NCBI GenBank assembly: GCA_000827325.1
Contig: KN832877.1
Span: 1,178,001 to 1,242,000 of the forward strand
Reading direction: 5' to 3'
Length of the DNA stretch: 64,000 nt
From: Oidiodendron maius Zn
Lineage: Eukaryota; Ascomycota; Leotiomycetes; Myxotrichaceae
A program made the translations under genes and the position numbers. Below, one piece after another: positions 57,671-64,000 of this stretch. Under the pieces are notes generated by a model that was given only the letters and a program-made list of their open reading frames with translations, had not been told where the DNA came from and ran no database searches. Position 1 is the stretch's first letter, and each line of letters begins with the position of its first letter.

Positions 57671-60600
57671 TCAGCAAGCCCAATAACAGTCCATCTGTCG
57701 ATTCTATTTAGAAGTTAGCATTTTCAATTCTCTGCCATACAGTATAATATTAAAGCTTAGAAGATTAATAGGGTGTGATACAAGGGACCTAACTGACCGG
57801 TATCTCCGAATCCAGCCCTAGAAAACCCCAAAAGTTACCGTTATCCCATCCACCTACTTTACAATATGGCAGCTTTGAGTTATCCGTATCTGTATCGTCC
57901 CACTTGGTATTCCCCGCTGTGATTGATACAATCCAGGCTTCCCAGTTCACTGGTGGCGGCGCTGGACCGATATCTACTCTCTTCTTGATCTTGTTAGATG
58001 GCTTTAGCTGCTGTATGAAGTCAACTGTAACATCGTACGGCAGATGGGATTCACCAGCAGTAACAGAGACGCTACTGCCCCATTTGATTTGAAAATTTTG
58101 ACTGGCAAGCAGGTGGTTGGCATTATCACTGATGTTGAGCTGCAAATACAAGGGTTCGTTATAGCTGTAAGATGCTTCCTTGATGTGCAGGTCGCAGGTG
58201 CCTTTCTGGTATGGGGGCGGTGCGGCCGCTGCTGCGGAGGCAGAAGCGGCAGCGACTGCTGCTGAGCGCGAGGAAGCTGCTGCGGCAGACTGGGCGGACG
58301 CGACTGACGCGGTATAGGCAGTATAGATAGAGGTGATTGTTGAGATGACTTTGCTTGAACCAGCGCACATGGCACTCTCATCAACTGCATAGTTGAAATA
58401 TGTTGAAGAGGCGCATGATAAAATCAATCCGTCCAACCGTGTTTCTGTGAAAGGAGAGTGAGCAGTGGGGGATGGTGTTGGCGGTGCTGTATACTGGCAT
58501 CCGCCAGCAGAGAGGTTATCTGTCGTGGCAGTCATTGCTAGGTAGAAACCATCCATTCCATCACACTGGCACAGTGGGGGTGCCGGCCCGGCGTCAGGAT
58601 CTGCAAATGGATAACAAGAGTTGGTGAATTTAGCAGCTGTACTGGTCGTCTTTGACGCGATGGTAGCTAGAGGGACTGTAGGAGTAATCGGAGCGGTATT
58701 TTTGGGTGACGTAGAAGCTGATTTCGCCGTGCTCTTGGTAACCTTGGCAGAAGATATAAGCGTGCCTTTAGAAAATTTGCTAGTACTGGTCTTGCTGAAG
58801 GTCTGGCTTGATATAAGGGGACACGAGTCATTTCTTTTAATGAACTGGGTTCCATCCCGCTTGTGGGAATCCATGGTGTTCCAACTGAACTTGATATCGG
58901 GGTCCCAATCGAAATCAAAAGTGAAGTCCCAAGAGAACGTACCATCTGCTAATTGGTAATGGGTATTGTGCCAGGCAGCGTAGTTGTAAAGGGCAATATA
59001 CTCATCGTAATACTGGCGATTTGTTAAAACGCCAGGCAAATGTTGCGCCCTTAGTAAATTTTGCCCATAAACCTCCATCCAGAGGCGGGTCAAGTATTTC
59101 GGGGCATTGTTGATTTTGGGTAAAACCGTAGAGGTCATAAAATCTATATAAGCCCCGGAAATTCCGTTAGGAAATGCGGTTCTATATGCTGTAGTATCGC
59201 CAAAGAGATTTCCTTGGTTATAATCTATCCAGTTATCAACAGCAACCCTACCAATTATTATTAATAAACGAATAGCTTCAATGATATTGAGTGACTTACA
59301 ACTGTTCGTAAATTCGGCTATTTGTCTTCTTTATCAGAGCCTGCATGTTGTCGGTCTTCAGCTCAAGGACACCAGAGAGAGAGGCTTGAAATTGAGCTAG
59401 AATCGTATACATAGAGTCATACGCGGACCATGGAAGGTTGGCGGAGGTAGAGGTTCCCCATTTCCATAAAGCGGGATTTGTGTTTATAACCCACTCGGGA
59501 TCATCAACGTATGGTAAAGCACCATCAAAAAACCGGCCTTTTCCATTACTATTAATGTACTGGGACATTAAAATAAAGTCTAGGTTGGTGTTGCTGGCAA
59601 GTGCATCCCATACATTTTGCATGATGTTAAATTCGCAACCAGGCCCTGCTGATGGGAAGAAAAACTGGTTCGTTTGAGGACACGAAAGTTTATTTGCAGC
59701 ATTAGCAGAAGTGCTGATGATGCTATTGAAAAAGTCCTTGAGCCATTGCTTTTCGTCTTATAATTAAGGTCAGTTTCACGAAAACACATTCTAAAGAATA
59801 TAACTTACAGGCATGGTCCATACTCACTGCCTTATTGGAGCCACCAAATGCATTGCCAGCGATATCTTTCCAGCTTGGAGCCATAGAAAAATCTTTGGCA
59901 CTTAATCTTGTTGTAGTGAAGACGCAGTTGCTTTCAGTAGCTCGGTCATATCTAGATATAGTCAAGAATTTCGCGTCAAGATTACCGGCTATCTCAGGTT
60001 GGAGTATATCCGGATTGGGAAATGGCCAAGCAGGTAGAGTGACTGGTTTATCAGCTGGAGTGCGCAGCACACAGCCTCCAAGGGTGCCTATCGCTGTCGA
60101 TGAGCCGCGCTTTTCGAGAGGATGAACTGTAATACGGCCGGCAATATCACGTCTTGTAATGCCCCCTGTTGTTGCTGGAGGACCCGTGATGGTTGGAGGC
60201 ACGGCTTTCCCAACACTTTGTGGAGTTAAACAATTACCGTTGCAGAAGGTTTTGGTGACTTGCATAAAAGATGTTGCGGGGGTGAGTAGGCAAGCGGAGC
60301 TACTAACTGTGCTAGTTGTGCCTTGGACGGAACAGCCAGTACTTGCTTGCGAGCATGTAGTACTGTACGATGCACAAGATGAACCGGACACAGTGTTAAC
60401 ACATTGAACCAGGCAGTCAGCGGCGGTATGGGTAGCCGAACACTGTGATGAGGTGGTTTTGCTGCTAGATGTTTTGCTATTGGTTGTTTTTGAATCGGAA
60501 CCAGTAGTTTTTGAATCGGAACCAGTTGTGTTTGGGTCAGAGCCAGTGGTTTTTGAGCCCGGGTCGTCTGTTGCTGGATCAGGGCCGCTATCCCCAGGAG

Positions 60601-61513
60601 GAGGGCCATCAGACTCAGGAGGCTGACTACAATCTCCAGACACTCTGATACCGAAGACTTTGATGCAAGGAAGATGAAAATCCGGCAGCTTAGGCAAATT
60701 TGGGAATTTTGGCAATTGAAATGAAACGCGAGGAATGGTGGGTAGGTTCCAAAATGTGATACCAATGCCACCGCCTATCACAATGACTGGCAATAGTGTT
60801 GTATGATGGTTGCTATCCGTGGTAGTGATCCACTCATTTGCCGTGTAAGAGGTACCAGGCAGCTCTACTGCAGTAAAGCCAGTGGGAAAAGAAGTAATAG
60901 TGCCCGTGATGGTGTCAGAAGCTGTATTGGTAACTGAGCTAGCTTGAGTACTGCCGCGGTTAGAGGCTGTCCCAGTCAACCCATTTGCCGGATCTCTAGT
61001 CGAGATTGCAGCCGAGCTCTTAGTTGAGGCTGCTGCCGTACCAGAAGGCCAGTGAAAGCTACTAGCTGAATGACCAGACAGGACTGTGGTTGGATCCACA
61101 GATACGCTTGGTATAATTAATGGGCCGGGAAGTTCCGAGGGTTGAGGAGGTAATGGCGAGCCATTCGAAGGACTTGGGATCACCCATCCGACTCCACTTG
61201 GCCCAACTTTATAGGTGTAGGTTAACAGTCCGATGGAAGTTCCGTTGCTGACCGTAAGGATAGTAGTTTCATCGGCAGCGGATTTGAGACTTGCAAATTG
61301 CGAGTAGACGGTTTGCCGGAATGTCTGGAGTTCTGTGAGGGTCACTAATCTTGTCTCGACGACTTCTGTAACATCTGCTTCACCTATGCACAAGGTTAAT
61401 GTCCAGTTTATTCGTCTCGTACCTAGGCATTCCAACTTACTTGAGCTTGTTGCTACTAAGAGAGGGAGGAAGAAACACGGTAATAGAGCTTTCGAGGAAT
61501 TGAATAGCTGCAT
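57671..61513 (-). CDS. large secreted multidomain protein, unrecognised
   Basis: Exons 61441-61513, 59809-61383, 59300-59756, 57798-59247 and 57671-57694 give 1192 residues. A signal peptide covers the first 22 or so residues. An N-terminal Ser/Thr-rich domain follows. Next is a hydrophobic stretch (L-L-P-V-I-V-I-G-G-G-I-G) near 250, a Pro-rich L-P-K-F-P-N-L-P segment and a T-T-G-S-D-S-K low-complexity repeat. After these comes a cysteine-rich block with about fourteen cysteines (380-460). The middle (550-700) and C-terminal thirds look globular, with an Ala/Ser-rich run (A-A-A-S-S-R-S-A-A-V-A-A) at about 1025-1050. The final exon is 24 bases and adds M-D-C-Y-W-A-C. Without that splice a stop follows V-S at 57789. 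No catalytic motif is recognised. It is probably cell-wall or extracellular. Confidence 0.78.
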
Positions 61514-62535
61514 CTCGAACGTGGGTTATACACTTGGCCCAGCGAGCAAATTTCTAACAAAGTTGACAATATGCAAAGGAAAGTCTGCCTTACCTACCTC
61601 TATATTTACTTGCCAGTAGGGGGCACCGCGATAAACGTATCGGCATCTAGTTTTCCTGGGAGTCAGGACCAGATGCTCCTCCATCTTGTCGGGTGGCGGG
61701 CCAAATGGCGATGCATCTAAGTCGAGAAGGATAGCACTACAATATTCGCGGGGAAGGATCCATTTATCCATCCTTCAAACGAATTTCGCCTGATCCCAAC
61801 CTGCTTCATTTAACTCCCAGCTGCTAATTTCTGTTTCAGGGGCGCACAGCCGTGTTGGTTATCGAATCCTCTCAGTTCTGTAGCCGAATTTGCCCGTGTA
61901 GGCGAGCGGCGTGAACCAACCAACACCAGCCACCGCCGCTGCGCCTGGCATGCGCCGGACAAATCCATCGAGAATGCCGGACAGGGCCTGCGGTCACGTG
62001 CGTTTGGTTTATCACGTCTCAGTCGCGGGAAAGAGGGGCTAGGTGCTGACGACGGGGTGAGAGGGTGTCTCGATAGATAGAGAGACAGAGATATATGTAG
62101 AGAGATATATTTATATAGAGGGGGGGGGGGGGGGGGGGGGAGTATAGAGAGAGTACCGAATGTGAGTCTCCGCGCTAGCATATCATTCAGCTCTTTAGGA
62201 TACAATATCCTGAGTGGCTGCGTACATTGCATCCTCGGCACGCCCCAGCCTCCTTCTACTTTTAACACCCTCTTGGAACCATCATCGCCTCCTCACCAGG
62301 GTAAGATGCTCCTCTTAATACTGCCATCCTAGGAGCTACAATACTTTGGGGCGCAGGTCTCAACCCTATCCGGTGCCACAACCAACATCTACCGTCCTGT
62401 TCTATCGATGTTCTCACGCCAGCGGTCCGCCCCTCTTCACTGAACAGCACCTGAGGACGTCATTCATCGTGATATGCCATATACATTCTCCCTCTCAAGA
62501 ATTATCTTCGTTAAGTGAGAGTCCCGCAGTGCACT
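61514..62535. other. divergent promoter region with poly-G tract
   Basis: 1.0 kb between two divergent genes. It holds a 21-base G run, an adjoining AGAGATATAT-type purine tract at about 62080-62120, and an E-box at 61995-62000. No supported gene. Confidence 0.5.
62120..62140. repeat. poly-G tract, 21 bases
   Basis: An uninterrupted run of 21 G follows a GATA/TATA-rich purine stretch. Runs of this length are slippage-prone and hard to sequence, so the true length is uncertain. Confidence 0.9.
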
Positions 62536-63837
62536 ATGGTTGAAGTCTACTGTGCGATATGCGGAACACCGATATATACAAGTGGCAGCGTGTGAGTTCT
62601 CTGCTAATATACCAACAACGCGTCAAACTAACACCCGTACAGGGATAGCCGCAAAATTTGGCTAAACAAAGTCATCCTCTTAACCTCAGCACACGAGTCA
62701 GAGAACGGCATTGAGCTGGAGCTGGATTTGTATTACCCGCGAACTAATCACCCACGCTCGCTTTGGTCCTACCACCTTGGGCCACACCCGCCCGACGAAG
62801 CCCAGAGGAGAGTGCTACGACTCGATACTGACGTAGATAATGACATTTGTGAGAAACCCTATTTTAAACTTGCAGGATCTGGTAAAAAAGTAAGGGCTTT
62901 GTCCGTCCATCTCGCATGCCATCCCTTGCCACCAGGTGGGACACAAGGCGGACCCATATATCTTCCTGTTCACCGCCACTGTCTTCATATCGCGGATTGC
63001 TTCATTCAGAGTGTCGATGCGTCTATGCACACATCTTCTGAAGAATACCACGGCAAAATAACTTCTATCCGCCAACTGTGGGAGGTACTGTACCGTCGAT
63101 TGGAAGGGTATATTTTAGCCGATCAGTGGGTATTACAAGAGCCTCATGACTATTTTGGGGGTAAATCATGTCGTTCCATGGAATGGGAGCCCCCAAACGA
63201 TCCACCATATGGTGCGGTACGTATATTAGTCCTCGGTTGTTACTTTTATGCCTGCTCTCTAATACATTAATAGCTCCTTGAGGAAAACCCGGTAGAAATA
63301 CCGAATATTACAAAGTCGATCTTGCAAAATCTGGAGCCGATACCTACGGGTTTGCCTACAGGCCTGATATCCAACGTCCAGGATACAGATGATTTTCAAT
63401 GGGTAAATAATCTTCGGAATACAGGGCTGGTCTGTGATTATACATACAGCCAAGACTGGTGGTGTAGAGCCCTCATTCACAAGAAGATGCTCCCATGGCT
63501 ATGGGACATTGATATACATGAGATCCGCGAAAGACAACAATCAGGAAACTGGAACTGGGAACTCCTTGCACGCCAACTCTCCCAGGTCGAGATCCACGAA
63601 CCTCATGACACAACTTTAAAGTTACCTCTCGGATTGCGTAATCGTCGCAGGATCTGGCGTATTCTAGAAGAAGGGAGAGTTGACGATGTTGCAGAGCCTG
63701 AGGGAAGAGCGAGGCAAGAAGCAATAGAGGAAAAGCAAAGATACTGGGCTATAATGCACTCTCAGATACAGGTGCCAACAAGATCTTTTCCCAGCTCTTT
63801 CCCCCCTCCCCCTCCCCCTTTTAGAGGTACATCTTAA
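62536..63837 (+). CDS. uncharacterised fungal protein, 397 residues
   Basis: Exons 62536-62591, 62643-63216 and 63274-63837 (introns 51 and 57 nt) join in frame. The N-terminus M-V-E-V-Y-C-A-I-C-G-T-P-I carries a C-x2-C pair as in many fungal F-box-like or HNH-like hypothetical proteins. Other landmarks are H-C-L-H-I-A-D-C-F, Y-I-L-A-D-Q-W-V, Y-G-A/L-L-E-E-N-P, and a C-terminal charged helix ending in a proline run (P-P-P-P-P-P). W-S-Y-H-L-G-P-H-P and P-V-H-R-H-C-L-H give conserved-looking histidine/cysteine clusters. No signal peptide or membrane helix. The family type is common in Pezizomycotina, often near HET and ankyrin genes, but its function is not known to me. Confidence 0.75.
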
Positions 63838-64000
63838 ACTCCCTAGAGCAGGGACGCCGATTTCGTTAAGAGTTATCAGATAAGAATCGACTCAGTTCGT
63901 AGGTACTAAATAAACCCATCACATTTCTGATATAAGGTTGTAGTCTTATATTGAGAGTATAGTAGCAAAGTATATTCCCATTACTAGTCGCTGAAATCAC

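Noticed and set aside
4582-62000. CACGTG boxes at 4582, 10899, 13467, 19362, 23009, 44696, 53139 and 61995 as a shared regulon
   Set aside because: A 6-base palindrome is expected about once per 4 kb, so eight in 64 kb is no enrichment. Only the extended CACGTGGG at 19362 was kept, at low weight.

Overview
The window is nuclear DNA of a filamentous ascomycete (Pezizomycotina). Almost every multi-exon gene has introns of about 45-107 nt with GT(A/G)NGT donors, CTAAC/CTGAT-like branch points and YAG acceptors. The gene content is typical of the group: a HET-domain incompatibility gene, a Sim4-complex subunit (Fta1/CENP-L), an OM14-like mitochondrial protein, a PTS2 thiolase, a GH128 cell-wall enzyme and a kinase-WD40 protein with near-identical repeats. 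I cannot fix the class from sequence alone; Leotiomycetes would fit but is a guess. I joined exons by eye, checking that each model stays in frame and reproduces family motifs.

Layout, left part. 1-1219: 3' end of an MFS transporter (+). 3040-4445: peroxisomal 3-ketoacyl-CoA thiolase (-), with two CCGAGG boxes in its promoter. 6219-7262: secreted GH128 glucanase (+). 7585-10115: coiled-coil protein with twelve D-P-M-x-x-R-L-W repeats (-), unrecognised. 11052-13015: broken HET-domain gene (-). 14011-15010: secreted or single-pass membrane protein (-). 17374-18861 and 20108-22199: divergently transcribed GT4 glycosyltransferase and UDP-glucose 6-dehydrogenase, probably a donor-sugar/transferase pair. 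24870-26976: vacuolar-type Ca2+/H+ exchanger (+).

Layout, middle. 28987-33282: SNF2/RING ATPase of the Rad5/Rad16 kind (+). 33645-35689: ESF1 ribosome-biogenesis factor (-). 36385-38073: amino-acid permease of the AAAP family (-). 39214-42104: Hst3/Hst4-type sirtuin with a large insertion in the catalytic domain (-). 43398-44110: uncharacterised 204-residue protein (+). 44862-46840: flavin monooxygenase (+).

Layout, right part. 47076-47432: small conserved-looking protein (-). 47604-47924: small secreted cysteine-rich peptide with a Kex2 site (-). 49706-52221: Ser/Thr kinase-WD40 fusion (-), its last repeats cut off by a 4-base insertion. 53240-54289: Fta1 (+). 55074-55772: OM14-like outer-membrane protein (-). 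About 56312-56882: frameshifted SRR1-like gene (+). 57671-61513: 1192-residue secreted protein (-). 62536-63837: uncharacterised fungal protein (+).

The genes are not one cluster. Three themes stand out: core housekeeping (ESF1, Fta1, Hst, SNF2, thiolase, OM14); cell surface and sugar chemistry (GH128, GT4/UGD, secreted proteins); and self/non-self recognition material (broken HET gene, kinase-WD40 gene with internally homogenised repeats). The best candidates for something not yet described are the kinase-WD40 protein, the D-P-M/R-L-W repeat protein, and the GT4/UGD pair, which may make a glucuronosyl glycoconjugate. I noticed no tRNA, rRNA, CRISPR array or intact transposon.
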